Shown here in pieces: positions 47,127 through 56,825 of a stretch of 64,000 nt of DNA. Below the pieces are notes generated by a model. The model saw only the letters and a list, made by a program, of their open reading frames with translations. It did not search any database and was not told where the DNA came from. Made by a program: the position numbers and the translations under genes. Origin of the DNA: Rhodopirellula baltica (lineage in GTDB: Bacteria > Planctomycetota > Planctomycetia > Pirellulales > Pirellulaceae); contig PPHI01000004.1 of assembly GCA_002901265.1 (NCBI GenBank), forward strand, positions 19,446 through 83,445, written 5' to 3'. Every line of letters starts with the position of its first letter. The first letter of the stretch is position 1.

Positions 47127-47915
47127 ATGAGAGCTGGAGTAGGCATTTTAATGCTGGCGGTGCTCCCATCGATTGTCTGTGCAGGCCCGATCCTACACGA
47201 CGCCAACGTGACCCCCGACCTGATTCTTGGCGCCGGTAATGCAAATGGCGGATTCACCGTCGACCGTGACAACGGAATCGAGATTGGATTGCGTGGCAAA
47301 CTTCGATTTGACAGCAGCAATCAGCCGCAGAACATTTTTAACAGCAACGGCGATGGCACCTACACCTTTGAGACCGGCCAGCCCGTCGGCGGAGGATTTG
47401 GTTTTGCACCGGGCTCCAGCAGCACTGCTGTATGGAGTTTTGATTGGTCAATCAACTCGGATTTCGCGGGTTTGACCGGCAACAACCTCGACGCTTTCGA
47501 GTACTTGATGGAGATCGATTTTGACCCATCGGCAGGCGAGAACTTTCTTGCGTTTGATCCGATCAACGTTCCATCACCTGACTTTGCAGACCATGCGATC
47601 GGGACGAACGCGACCGGCAACGGCATGGGCGTCAATGCCGCCGACCGCACTGGCTACCTGAACTTGCTTGCGAACAACAACGTCGCGCAGAACTCTTGGA
47701 ACATGGAGTTCTTTGACGACGCTGGTGCCGGTTTCGGTTTCAATGCAAACGTCGATGGGATCTACACCATTCGCTTGTCGGCACTTGATGGCGGCAATGT
47801 CGTAGCATCCTCGTCGATCCAAGTCATCTCGCAAACCGTTCCCGAACCATCCTCGATGGCGATCTTCGGCTTTGGCGCACTTGGCTTGCTAGTTCGAAAA
47901 CGCCGACGCAGCTAA
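47127..47915 (+). CDS. PEP-CTERM surface protein
   Basis: A 262-residue secreted protein: a signal peptide of about 19 residues (cleavage near VCA-GP), a Gly/Asn/Asp-rich beta-sandwich-like body with no enzymatic motif, and the C-terminal sorting tail 'VPEPSSMAIFGFGALGLL' followed by Arg/Lys-rich RKRRRS. The PEP-CTERM tail is recognised by an exosortase (EpsH/XrtA type), which cuts it and may attach the protein to the cell surface or extracellular polymer. No exosortase gene is in the window. It is monocistronic, with its own terminator. Confidence 0.9.
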   Translation: MRAGVGILMLAVLPSIVCAGPILHDANVTPDLILGAGNANGGFTVDRDNGIEIGLRGKLRFDSSNQPQNIFNSNGDGTYTFETGQPVGGGFGFAPGSSSTAVWSFDWSINSDFAGLTGNNLDAFEYLMEIDFDPSAGENFLAFDPINVPSPDFADHAIGTNATGNGMGVNAADRTGYLNLLANNNVAQNSWNMEFFDDAGAGFGFNANVDGIYTIRLSALDGGNVVASSSIQVISQTVPEPSSMAIFGFGALGLLVRKRRRS

Positions 47916-47944
47916 CGGACGAACTGCAGTGATAAAAACCTAAG

Positions 47945-47979
47945 ACACGCCATCGTGCACGAACACGATGGCGTGTTTT
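47945..47979 (+). terminator. Intrinsic terminator after the PEP-CTERM gene
   Basis: A perfect 13-bp stem ACACGCCATCGTG / CACGATGGCGTGT with a 6-base loop, followed by TTTTG TTTT. It lies 29 bases after the stop. Confidence 0.88.
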
Positions 47980-48016
47980 GTTTTGCCAAAACTCTAAATT
48001 CGGTCGGCCGACGAAA

Positions 48017-50080
48017 CTAGATTTCGCTGGTTTTCATTCCCAACTGTTTCATCTTTCGATACAAGTTCGAACGATGAAGCTCCATCCGCTCGGCTGCTTC
48101 GGTCATATTGCCGCTGCAACGATCAATCGATGAGAGGATGTGATTGATTTGAAACTGTCGCGTCGCTTCGGCAAGCGAGTCGACATCGTGAGAAACGGTT
48201 CGCACAGGAAATACGACCGCGCCATTGGCCCCGCCCATCGAGCGAAGTTCCAGATCGATGGCATCAATTTCGTCGCCACTGGTCAGATAACAAACGCGTT
48301 CAATCGTGTTGCGTAGCTCGCGGACATTCCCCGGCCAGGCGTGTGACAGCATCGCGGCCTTTGCGGCATCAGTCAGTCCCGGAACCTTGCGACCGATTTC
48401 GTAGCAGAAGTGCTGCATGAAGTGCTCAGCCAACAACAGGATATCGCTCCCGCGTTTTGCCAGATCTGGCAACACCAACGACACCACGTTCAGGCGGAAG
48501 AAGAGGTCTTCGCGAAAGCGTTTTTCGGCGATTAGTTGCTCGAGTGGCTGATTGGTCGCGGCGATAACGCGAACATCGACGGGAATCGGAACGCTGCCGC
48601 CGACACGAACGACTTCGCGTTGTTCCAACACACGCAACAGTTTTGCTTGGCCGCCAGGACTCATGTCACCGACTTCGTCTAAGAACAAGGTCCCGCCGCT
48701 GGCAAGTTCGAATTTACCGATCCGGGTGCTGTTGGCATCGGTGAAGGCACCTTTTTCATGACCGAACAGTTCGCTTTCCAAAAGCGATTCGACCAGCGCC
48801 GCACAGTTCACCGCGACGAACGGTTCGCCACGTCGTTCACTTTCGTAGTGGATGTGGCGTGCAACGACTTCTTTGCCGGTCCCGTTACTCCCCAAGATCA
48901 ACACGGTCAGATCCGTTCCGGCAACGCGGCTTCCTGATTGGCGAACGGAATCGATCGCGGGATGCTCGCCAATCAACGGACTGCTGTTGGCCGCATCATC
49001 GACCAAGCGATCCCGAGAAGCGGTCAAACGTTTTTGCACACGCAAGCCTTCGATCGCACCGGCGGCATGAAGCGCCAGATCATTGAGCAACATAATGTGT
49101 GCGTCTTCGAAGTTGTTTTCACGATGATTGATCGCTTCAAAAACGCCGATCGTTTCTCCCCGCTGTCCGATCAGCGGCACCGCCACCAGTGACGTCGTTT
49201 GGAAATCAAGCGATTGGTCAACGGAGCGATTGACGCGTGACTCGTCGTCATCGCCGCCGTTCCATATTTGCGCTTCGCCGGTGGCCAAGACTTCGCCGAC
49301 GATCCCGGCGTCATCCGAAATCACGAGTGGTGCTTCGATACCGACACTGGGTTTACCGACCAACTTTTTGCGTCGTTTGTCCCACAAAAAAATGCTGACG
49401 CGTTGGCAGTTGAGGAGCGTGATCGCGGTTTCTGCGATCTCTTTCAACAACGAATCTTCGTCGCTAGACGGCTGCAGCTGGTTGCGTTGCCACTTTGCCG
49501 ACGCACGCAAGACCTGACTCAGTTGCTGAATCCGTTCACGCTGGCGTTCGCACTGTTCGGCCATCGCGGTGTGAGAAAGGAAAACACTGCAGACTCGCGT
49601 CAGCCCGGCGCGATCGGTTGCATCGGCAACGTTGACGATCAGGCAACTGTGACGCTCGGCGTTCTCAGTCGGCTGAGAAAAACTGCCGTTGGATGGGATC
49701 GCGACCCAAGCTTGGCGGACTTCGGGCGAACCACTGTCAATCGCACTGGCGATCAAATCCATTGGCAACTGTGGACCTGCCTGGCCATCCTGTGTTGGCG
49801 TTGAATTACCAAAACGTGTCGCATCGCCATTGGAAACCTCACGTCCCGAATTGCCAGTTGATCCTGACCACGCGTCGACTTTCCATCCCCCCCGACGTTG
49901 GGTCACAATGGCGGCGCTGTTGAGATTCAAAACACGGACGAGCTCGGGAAGGGACCGTTTCAAGAACGCGGTACGACTTCTTACCTGCGTTGCCGTTTCG
50001 GTCAGCTCACGAAAAAAAGAATACGAGTCCACGGGAAAGACAGAGTCTCTGGGGCGAGTGGGTGTGATTGAGTGAGTCAT
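48017..50080 (-). CDS. Sigma-54-dependent transcriptional activator with GAF-like sensor domains
   Basis: A 687-residue bacterial enhancer-binding protein. The N-terminal half has GAF-like regions ('[13 protein letters not shown]', '[20 protein letters not shown]', '[20 protein letters not shown]'). The AAA+ domain has a Walker A '[15 protein letters not shown]', the sigma-54 contact loop as GAFTDA instead of GAFTGA, Walker B '[11 protein letters not shown]' and the '[12 protein letters not shown]' sensor region. The end carries a Fis-type helix-turn-helix ('[20 protein letters not shown]'). GAF domains usually bind small molecules and control the ATPase. Start ATG 50080; the frame is open to 50212. 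It is divergent from fabI. Confidence 0.92.
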   Translation of the reverse strand: MTHSITPTRPRDSVFPVDSYSFFRELTETATQVRSRTAFLKRSLPELVRVLNLNSAAIVTQRRGGWKVDAWSGSTGNSGREVSNGDATRFGNSTPTQDGQAGPQLPMDLIASAIDSGSPEVRQAWVAIPSNGSFSQPTENAERHSCLIVNVADATDRAGLTRVCSVFLSHTAMAEQCERQRERIQQLSQVLRASAKWQRNQLQPSSDEDSLLKEIAETAITLLNCQRVSIFLWDKRRKKLVGKPSVGIEAPLVISDDAGIVGEVLATGEAQIWNGGDDDESRVNRSVDQSLDFQTTSLVAVPLIGQRGETIGVFEAINHRENNFEDAHIMLLNDLALHAAGAIEGLRVQKRLTASRDRLVDDAANSSPLIGEHPAIDSVRQSGSRVAGTDLTVLILGSNGTGKEVVARHIHYESERRGEPFVAVNCAALVESLLESELFGHEKGAFTDANSTRIGKFELASGGTLFLDEVGDMSPGGQAKLLRVLEQREVVRVGGSVPIPVDVRVIAATNQPLEQLIAEKRFREDLFFRLNVVSLVLPDLAKRGSDILLLAEHFMQHFCYEIGRKVPGLTDAAKAAMLSHAWPGNVRELRNTIERVCYLTSGDEIDAIDLELRSMGGANGAVVFPVRTVSHDVDSLAEATRQFQINHILSSIDRCSGNMTEAAERMELHRSNLYRKMKQLGMKTSEI

Positions 50081-50313
50081 ATCTGGCGTTCGCCGGCAAC
50101 CATGATTCAAGGGATTCGGGGCGTGCGGCGAGGCTTGCAGCCAATGGGTTCCTGCAAACGCGCGCCGCCGCAATCGAGATGGGGCTCCTACTCTTTCCGG
50201 AAAAGACGCCAAATAGACGACATCACCCTGTTCACGCTATCTTGTGCAGGCCCCGTCCGGTGGCGTTTAATCAGCACGTGCAAGTTACTTTTCTAGTAGG
50301 ACAACAAATCGAG

Positions 50314-51129
50314 ATGCAATTTCAGGGAAAAAAGGGGCTGATTTTAGGAGTCGCCAACGAAAACTCGATCGCTTGGGCCATCGCTCAGGAGATCATGAAC
50401 GCAGGAGGGGTATGTGGTTTCACCCACCTTCCTGACCGCCCCGATGACGAACGAAAACGCAACCGTCGGCGAGTTTCCCAGTTAACCGACAAGTACGAAA
50501 ACGCCGCATTCCTGCTGCCAATGGACGCGCAAAAGGACGAAGACATCCGCAGCGTTTTTGAAGCGACGGAAGAAAAATTTGGGAAAATCGATTTCCTGTT
50601 GCACTCGATGGCCTTTGCCGATCGCGACGACTTGGGCAAAGACACGATCTACACCAGCCGGGCGGGCTTCGCACTCGCGATGGACGTGAGCGTCTATACA
50701 CTGCTGGCATGCTGTGCGGCCGCCAAGCCGATCATGAACCCGGGCGGGTCGATCGCCACAATGACTTACTTCGGCGGCGAAAAGTGCGTCCCCGGTTACA
50801 ACGTCATGGGTGTTTGCAAAGCAGCCCTGGAAGCGGCAATGCGTTACGCCGCCTACGACTTGGGGCCAAGTGGTATTCGCGTCAACGCGTTGTCCGCAGG
50901 CCCGGTCCGCACTTTGGCCGGACGCGCCGCCGGTGTTGAAGAGATGCTTAAACTGTACGACCGCATGGCTCCCCTGGGTCGCAACATCACTCACGAAGAA
51001 GTCGGCAAAACCGGAGCGTTCTTGCTGAGTGATCTCAGCAACGGCATCACCGGCGAAATCCTGCACATCGATGGTGGCTATAACGCAATGGGCAGCCCCG
51101 GACGATTGCTCGAAGATCTAAAAGACTAA
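50314..51129 (+). CDS. fabI: Enoyl-[acyl-carrier-protein] reductase FabI
   Basis: A 271-residue short-chain dehydrogenase of the FabI type. It begins 'MQFQGKKGLILGVANENSIAWAIAQ', the FabI variant of the NAD(P)-binding motif. 'LHSMAFADRDD' and 'MTYFGGEKCVPGYNVMGVCK' give the catalytic Tyr-x6-Tyr/Lys arrangement, and 'LSAGPVRTLAGRAA' and 'GEILHIDGGYNAMG' follow. It catalyses the last step of fatty-acid elongation, reducing trans-2-enoyl-ACP with NADH. The frame is open upstream to 50068, but homology starts at ATG 50314. It is divergent from the sigma-54 activator by 233 bases. Confidence 0.95.
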   Translation: MQFQGKKGLILGVANENSIAWAIAQEIMNAGGVCGFTHLPDRPDDERKRNRRRVSQLTDKYENAAFLLPMDAQKDEDIRSVFEATEEKFGKIDFLLHSMAFADRDDLGKDTIYTSRAGFALAMDVSVYTLLACCAAAKPIMNPGGSIATMTYFGGEKCVPGYNVMGVCKAALEAAMRYAAYDLGPSGIRVNALSAGPVRTLAGRAAGVEEMLKLYDRMAPLGRNITHEEVGKTGAFLLSDLSNGITGEILHIDGGYNAMGSPGRLLEDLKD

Positions 51130-51313
51130 GATCGCGCCGAACCACGCGAGTCATCGAGCGGCAACTGCGACAACGCAGTTCGCCGCGTTCCTACAATGAC
51201 CGTGATTCATCGCAGTTGCCGTCGTCGACCATACGGTGCCACAGGAAATTCCTATCGGCGCCGATCGGAAGACGGCCTCCCCACCGAAGACTCCCCCAAA
51301 AACAGATTCGACC

Positions 51314-51907
51314 ATGGTACGTACCGCAAGCACGATGTTGCCGCTTGGCACTCAAGCCCCCGATTTTTCGCTACAAGAATGCGATGGCGGCACGGTCAGC
51401 TTGGCCGATTTCGCTGGCAAGAAAGCGTTGTTGGTGATGTTTGTCTGCAACCATTGCCCTTACGTCAAACACGTCGCCGACCAATTGAAAGTGTTGGCCG
51501 ATGACTATCTGGCAAAAGACGTCGCGGTCGTCGCGATCAGCAGCAACGACGCGGATGCCTATCCCGACGATTCGCCCGAAAAGATGAGCGAAGAAAAGAA
51601 GGCCCGCGGATACGCGTTCCCCTACCTGTTTGACGGCGATCAAAAAGTCGCACAGGCATATGCCGCTGCATGCACGCCCGACTTTTTCTTGTTCGACGGC
51701 GATCAAAAACTTGCCTACCGCGGCCAACTCGACTCGTCCCGCCCAAAGACTGAAATTCCGGTCACCGGCGAAGACTTGCGTGCCGCAATCGACGCCGTCT
51801 TGGCTGGCGAATCACCAAGTGAAACACAGCGTCCTTCGCTAGGGTGCAACATCAAATGGAAGGAAGGCAACGAGCCCGCGTACTTTAACTCCGCTGGCGT
51901 TAGCTGA
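51314..51907 (+). CDS. Thioredoxin-fold redoxin (AhpC/TSA-like)
   Basis: A 197-residue protein with 'LPLGTQAPDFSLQECDGGTVSL', then 'LVMFVCNHCPYVKHVADQL' containing a CxxC (Cys-Asn-His-Cys), and 'ACTPDFFLFD' with the cis-Pro site. The layout is that of a thioredoxin-like redoxin common in planctomycetes and cyanobacteria. It is likely cytosolic (no signal peptide from this start) and reduces peroxides or disulfides. The frame is open upstream to 51236, but homology starts near ATG 51314. The stop abuts the next gene's GTG (TGAGTG), so the two may be coupled. Confidence 0.85.
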   Translation: MVRTASTMLPLGTQAPDFSLQECDGGTVSLADFAGKKALLVMFVCNHCPYVKHVADQLKVLADDYLAKDVAVVAISSNDADAYPDDSPEKMSEEKKARGYAFPYLFDGDQKVAQAYAAACTPDFFLFDGDQKLAYRGQLDSSRPKTEIPVTGEDLRAAIDAVLAGESPSETQRPSLGCNIKWKEGNEPAYFNSAGVS

Positions 51908-52834
51908 GTGCTTTCCTATCTGCAAACGTTGACGCTCCGGCTCGCCGCCGGAGCGTCACAAATCGATCCACAAACGCGCCGATTACATGGCGACTGGCTT
52001 GCCAGTCAACAGCGTGCCGATGGCGGATTCGCTGGCCGTGAAGGCGAAAGCGACCCGTACTACACCGCGTTTGCGTTGCGTGCGTTGTGGATCCTTGATG
52101 CACTCGACGAAAACATTGGTGGCCGCGCGGCAGCGTTTCTGCGCTCTCGGCTGAATCGTCGCGAAGGCATCGTGGATTTGATTTCTTTAATCTTCGCCGC
52201 CGCAATCTGTGAGATGTCCGTCGGGGCTCAAGTGGTCGATGACAACGACCCGACCTGGGCGGACAACGTTGCCAACCTGCTGGAATCGCTCCGGACGGAT
52301 GACGGGGGTTTCGCAAAGTCGCCTGAAGGTCGCGCGGGCAGCACCTACCAAACATTCCTATCGGTGCTCTGCTTGGAATTGCTCGGACGCCAGCCCCACA
52401 ATTCCAATGCCGTCTGTGGCTTCATCGATTCACAAGCTCATGCCGATGGCGGGTACCTGGAAATCCGAGCCGCCAAACGGCCTGGTGTGAACCCCACCGC
52501 CGCAGCGATTGGGACACTCAAAACACTCGGCACCTTGGACTCGATCGACACCGAAGCGACGATCGATTTCTTATCCGAAATGCAATCCGATGAAGGCGGC
52601 TTTACCGCAAACACACGCATCCCGTTTGCGGACCTACTCAGCAGCTGCACCGCGATGATCACACTGGATGACCTGGGCGCGATCGAATCAATTGATCGGA
52701 ACGCCGTTCGGCGTTATGCGGAATCGATGCAAATGCCCGGCGGCGGCTTTGCCGGATTCCAATTGGACCAAACGGCCGACGTCGAATACACGTTCTACGG
52801 GTTATCGGCGCTTGCGATGTGCGAATCGGTCTAG
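51908..52834 (+). CDS. Prenyltransferase beta-subunit/squalene-cyclase-like alpha-alpha barrel protein
   Basis: A 308-residue protein made of repeating helical hairpins with 'DGGF' or 'DGGY' turns: 'QRADGGFAG', 'TDDGGFAKSPEG', 'HADGGYLEI', 'SDEGGFTANTR', 'PGGGFAGFQ'. This is the alpha-alpha barrel of eukaryotic protein prenyltransferase beta subunits (PFTB repeats). In the eukaryotic enzyme a catalytic zinc is held by Asp, Cys and His; here the region 'DVEYTFYGLSAL' has Tyr where the His normally sits, so zinc-dependent prenyl transfer is doubtful. It starts with GTG right after the redoxin stop. Function unknown. Confidence 0.83.
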   Translation: MLSYLQTLTLRLAAGASQIDPQTRRLHGDWLASQQRADGGFAGREGESDPYYTAFALRALWILDALDENIGGRAAAFLRSRLNRREGIVDLISLIFAAAICEMSVGAQVVDDNDPTWADNVANLLESLRTDDGGFAKSPEGRAGSTYQTFLSVLCLELLGRQPHNSNAVCGFIDSQAHADGGYLEIRAAKRPGVNPTAAAIGTLKTLGTLDSIDTEATIDFLSEMQSDEGGFTANTRIPFADLLSSCTAMITLDDLGAIESIDRNAVRRYAESMQMPGGGFAGFQLDQTADVEYTFYGLSALAMCESV

Positions 52835-52919
52835 CGACACGTGAAGCCGAGGTAGGCGACGATCACGCAATTTGCATACAATGCGTTCACGGACCCAACA
52901 CGTCAAAACAGCACGGATC

Positions 52920-54035
52920 ATGAGCGAGTCTTCCACCGCGATCATGGAGAATCAAAGGACATTGGCAGCCTCAACGGACCGATTCGACGAACGAGCCGGT
53001 GCAGGACTGGCCACACGCCTGATCTTAGTCGGGTTGGTCGTCTTTTTGATTGTCGGAAGCATCCTGTTTGTCCGCGTGATGCTGCACCGCGGCCCGGACA
53101 CGATCGAATCACCCTCGAGTGCCCCGATCCCGGCTCGCTATGACGCCGATCGAGCGATGGGGTACCTGCAAAAGCTTTGCGATTTCGGACCACGTCCTTC
53201 GGGTAGCGAAGCGATGGTTCGCCAGCAGCGCTATTTGGAAAGCTTTTTTCTAGAACGCGGTGCCGAGGTTCGACGTCAGGAATTCGAAACACGAAATCCC
53301 AATGACGGGTCCGCAATGACGATGACGAACCTGATCGCTTCTTGGCACCCCGAACGTCCGCTTCGATTCCTGTTTTGTGCACACTACGACACGCGTCCTT
53401 ATCCGGACCGTGATCGACAGAACCGCAAAGGGACATTCATCGGCGCTAACGATGGTGCCAGCGGTACCGCAGGATTGATGGAATTATCCAACCAACTCGA
53501 CGACCTACCGGACGACGTCGGCATCGACCTTGTCATGTTCGACGGCGAAGAGTTCATCTGGCAAGAAGACCGTGACCGGTATTTCCTCGGGTCAACGTAC
53601 TTCGCGCAAACCTACGTCGATACGCCGCCAGAAAACGCCTACCGTGCCGGTGTTCTGTTCGACATGATCGGCGATCGCGAACTGCGGCTGTATTACGAAA
53701 TGAATAGCATCCGCTACGCCAAACCGGTCGCACAATCGTTTTGGCAAGTCGCCAAGCGACTGCGTGTCGATGCGTTCGTCCCACGCACACGCCATGACCT
53801 TCGCGATGACCACCTGCCGCTCAATCAGATCGCCAAGATCCCAACCATTGACGTGATCGATTTCGACTATCCCCGCCCGGGGATCGGCAGCCCCTCGTAC
53901 TGGCACACCGAACAGGACATCCCCAAGAACTGCAGCGGCGAATCGATCGCGGCGGTTGTCTGGGTCGCCCACCAGTGGATTACAGCCCAGGGTCGTTCGG
54001 AGCAGAGTCGTTCTATCAAAACGCCGAACCGCTAG
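52920..54035 (+). CDS. M28-family zinc peptidase / glutaminyl-peptide cyclotransferase-like
   Basis: A 371-residue protein with one N-terminal membrane anchor ('LATRLILVGLVVFLIVGSILF', about 30-50) and an M28 catalytic domain outside the cytosol. Metal and catalytic motifs are visible: 'FCAHYDTRPYPD', 'GANDGASGTAGLMEL', 'MFDGEEFIWQED', 'DMIGDRELRL' and 'YWHTEQD'. Residues 'FDGEEF' and the Trp-rich loops fit the glutaminyl cyclase (QC/QPCT) branch, which forms pyroglutamate at N-termini. Start ATG 52920; the frame is open to TTG 52872 and ATG 52881. It is followed closely by three membrane-protein genes. Confidence 0.88.
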   Translation: MSESSTAIMENQRTLAASTDRFDERAGAGLATRLILVGLVVFLIVGSILFVRVMLHRGPDTIESPSSAPIPARYDADRAMGYLQKLCDFGPRPSGSEAMVRQQRYLESFFLERGAEVRRQEFETRNPNDGSAMTMTNLIASWHPERPLRFLFCAHYDTRPYPDRDRQNRKGTFIGANDGASGTAGLMELSNQLDDLPDDVGIDLVMFDGEEFIWQEDRDRYFLGSTYFAQTYVDTPPENAYRAGVLFDMIGDRELRLYYEMNSIRYAKPVAQSFWQVAKRLRVDAFVPRTRHDLRDDHLPLNQIAKIPTIDVIDFDYPRPGIGSPSYWHTEQDIPKNCSGESIAAVVWVAHQWITAQGRSEQSRSIKTPNR

Positions 54036-54046
54036 AGGACAACGCG

Positions 54047-54400
54047 ATGACTGCAGGCGGATTACTGCTTGGCGCAACCTTGTTGTTCTTTGCCGGCTGG
54101 CTGCAATGGACCGAGCACAATGGTTGGCCGTACGATCACTTCGACTCCGACGAAGACGCCGACTATCGCTCGCGACGAAGGAAGTCCCGATCGAAGGTCA
54201 ACGCATTGATTGGCACCTGCGGTGCACTCGTTTTAGCAGCGACTTTAGCGAATAGTCGCCTGGTCTTCGTGGCCGCCTGGACGGCAGTCACGTTCATTCT
54301 GTTGGTGATCATCGTCCTGGCAATGTTGGATGCATTCCGAACCCATCGTTACCATCAAGACAAGATGCGACGAATTCGGGAGCAAGCACTGAAGGATTAA
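54047..54400 (+). CDS. Small membrane protein, unknown
   Basis: A 117-residue protein with three hydrophobic segments ('GGLLLGATLLFFAGWLQW', 'ALIGTCGALVLAATLA', 'FVAAWTAVTFILLVIIVLAML') and a charged loop and tail. ATG 54047 follows AGAGGAC about 6 bases upstream and lies 11 bases after the M28 gene; the longer frame from 53975 overlaps that gene. It sits eight bases before the BatA-like gene, so it is probably part of the same operon. Confidence 0.7.
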   Translation: MTAGGLLLGATLLFFAGWLQWTEHNGWPYDHFDSDEDADYRSRRRKSRSKVNALIGTCGALVLAATLANSRLVFVAAWTAVTFILLVIIVLAMLDAFRTHRYHQDKMRRIREQALKD

Positions 54401-54408
54401 CGCGGCTT

Positions 54409-56825
54409 GTGAATTTTTTAAACGGCACCCTCTTGATTGCCATCACGGCGATCGGAATCCCGATCGCACTGCACTTGATCGCGCGGAAGGAACCACGCAA
54501 AGTCCTGTTTCCTTCGGTTCGATTGTTGTCACAGCGATTCGAGTCCAATCGCAGCAAGATGCGAGTCCGACGCTGGTGGCTGTTGGCATTACGGATCGCT
54601 GCGATTGCATCCGTCGCATTGGCATTGGCCCGCCCTGTCTCCAGTATCGGGCTGAGCGTGACTTGGCTGACGATCGGCATCATCGCTGCATTGGGCGTGG
54701 TGTTGCTTGTGATGGCGACTGTTTCGGCGTCAGGTCGTGGCAAACGCTCACTCACAATCCCGCTACTCGCGGCAGCCGGCTTGCTGGTGCTTGTCGCGAT
54801 GGGGTGGGGCGTGTTCACGGTGGCCAGTACCGAGCCACCAATGATCGACGATCAGCGGCCCGTCGCATTGGCGATCATCGTGGACAACTCCATCGAAACA
54901 AGTTGGACGACCACCGAAGACACTCGTATCAATGCGATCCGCGAAGCTGCCAAAGCGGCGGCTTGGCAGCGGGTAAAAACAGTCGAGTGGTCGCGATCGA
55001 TCGTTCCGCGACACCGGCAACGTTCTCTGCGGATGTTGCTGGCTCGATTGCAAAAATCGAAGCGTTTCAGCCATCCGAAGTGGTGCAACCGCTGGCAACG
55101 CGAATTGAAGCGGCCGCCCGTGTGCTCTCGACCAGCGAGATCCCGACTCGCCAAATCATTGTCATCAGTGGCATGACCGCAGCATCATTTCCACCCGATG
55201 CCACGACAGGCCCCATTCGCGAGTTCCTCGACCAACAACAGATCGACTTCACCGTCTGGGACATGGGGGCCTACCAAGGTTTCAATCGACAGCTTTCACG
55301 GATATCGACAGCGACGCCAGCCCCAGCGCCACAGTCGCCCATTACCTTGACCGCAGAACTCCGTCGACAGGATTCAAACGGGTCCGAGCTAGCTGAGACT
55401 TCCGCTGAAATCGAAGTCACCCTTGAGTGTGTGGTTTACGAAAACCAACCTGGGCTGCCTGTGGTTCGCGACGGCAAAATCGTTCGTCCCGACGCTAAAC
55501 CGGTCGACAGGCTGAGCGTGACCTTGCAACGTGACCGCGATGTCGAAGTCCAATTGACGCTGCCGCCCCTCGATGCCGGCCTCCATCACGGCGCCGTGCG
55601 GCTGATTGGAATCGATGCGTTGGCGATCGATGACGCCAGCTACTTTACGATTGAAATCTTGCCGCCAAGTCGATTGCTGATCGCCAGTGACCAACCGGCC
55701 GAAGCAAACGAATTCGCTGATTTGGTATCCGCCGAAGCCAATGCCGCACCATCGCAGTACAGCATTGAGATTTCGACTCACGATGACTTGCCAAACTTGC
55801 AACTCAGCGACTTTGACGGGATCGTCCTGCTTGATCCGCCGCTGAGCGTTTTGAGCGGACAGGGCTTGGAGTCATACTTTGACTCCGGACGTCGCACATT
55901 TGTCGCCGCAGGACCATCGCTGGCCGCCGACTCTGGTGCGTTCCAGGACTTGGAGTTTGAACGTCGCTGGCGAGTCAACGATCCCGGTACGTTTCTCGAA
56001 ATCTCTGCCGAGTCACACCCGGCACTCTCACCCCTTACCGAATTGCCGGGCGGCGTACCGTTTCAAGACTTGCGTGTTTTTCAATATTGGAAAACGACGG
56101 CCAAAACAAATTGGTCGACGCTGATGCGATATGCGGGAACCCAACATGCTGCGCTATTGGAAAACAACAAACGCGGTGTGCTGTTGATGACCACGCCGAT
56201 TCCTGATTTGGTTTCGCGTCGACCGTGGAATGAGCTATTTCGGGCAGACAACCTTTGGCCCATGTTCGCGACGACGCGTGAATTGACACGCTATGTCGCG
56301 CGACGCGACGTCGGTCACTGGTCTGTCGCGGTCGGTGCACAAGTCGCTTTACCGGCCAAGTTCTTGATCGATGATCAAACTGCCGAAGCGGTCAAGCGAC
56401 TACAGTGGTTTCCGGCTGGCAACAACGCTCCGGTTCCGATCGAAATCTCAAACCCCGACCTTGCGATCACCCCCGACGAATTGGTCGCCATCGGAACCGC
56501 CAATCACAGCGGAACACACTGGATTCGTGGCAGTCAAACGGGCCTCGGTTTTTCCGTAAACCTGCCTCGCGACCGAATCAATTTGTCACGAATCATGCCT
56601 GAGCAATTGTCAGAACAGTTTGGGGATTCGTCGAGCGTGATCACCTCGGCTGAACAGATCGAATGGTCTGCGGGCGATGGGAAAGACATGCTGCCGCTCT
56701 GGTCACCTTTGATGCTGATCGCGCTGGCAGTTTTCCTGCTGGAACAAATCTTGGCCAATCGTTTCTATGGACAACGTCCCGCGTCGCGCTCCACGGCGGA
56801 CGCGACCGCAGGAGCGACGGCATGA
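54409..56825 (+). CDS. BatA/vWA-type membrane protein, frameshifted at the A5 run 54,975-54,979
   Basis: The gene starts GTG 54409 with the BatA N-terminal domain ('GTLLIAITAIGIPIALHLIA', then 'KVLFPSVRLL') and several membrane segments. It then carries a vWA-like region ('ALAIIVDNSIETSW'). At A5 54,975-54,979 the frame is lost: the other frame continues with 'SRVVAIDRSATPATFSADVA' and runs to the TGA at 56825, including a last membrane helix ('WSPLMLIALAVFLLEQILA'). One extra A (A6) restores a single protein of about 805 residues. Downstream, the stop overlaps the next gene's ATG (ATGA). Such proteins act at the cell envelope with MoxR ATPases; none is in the window. Confidence 0.8.
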
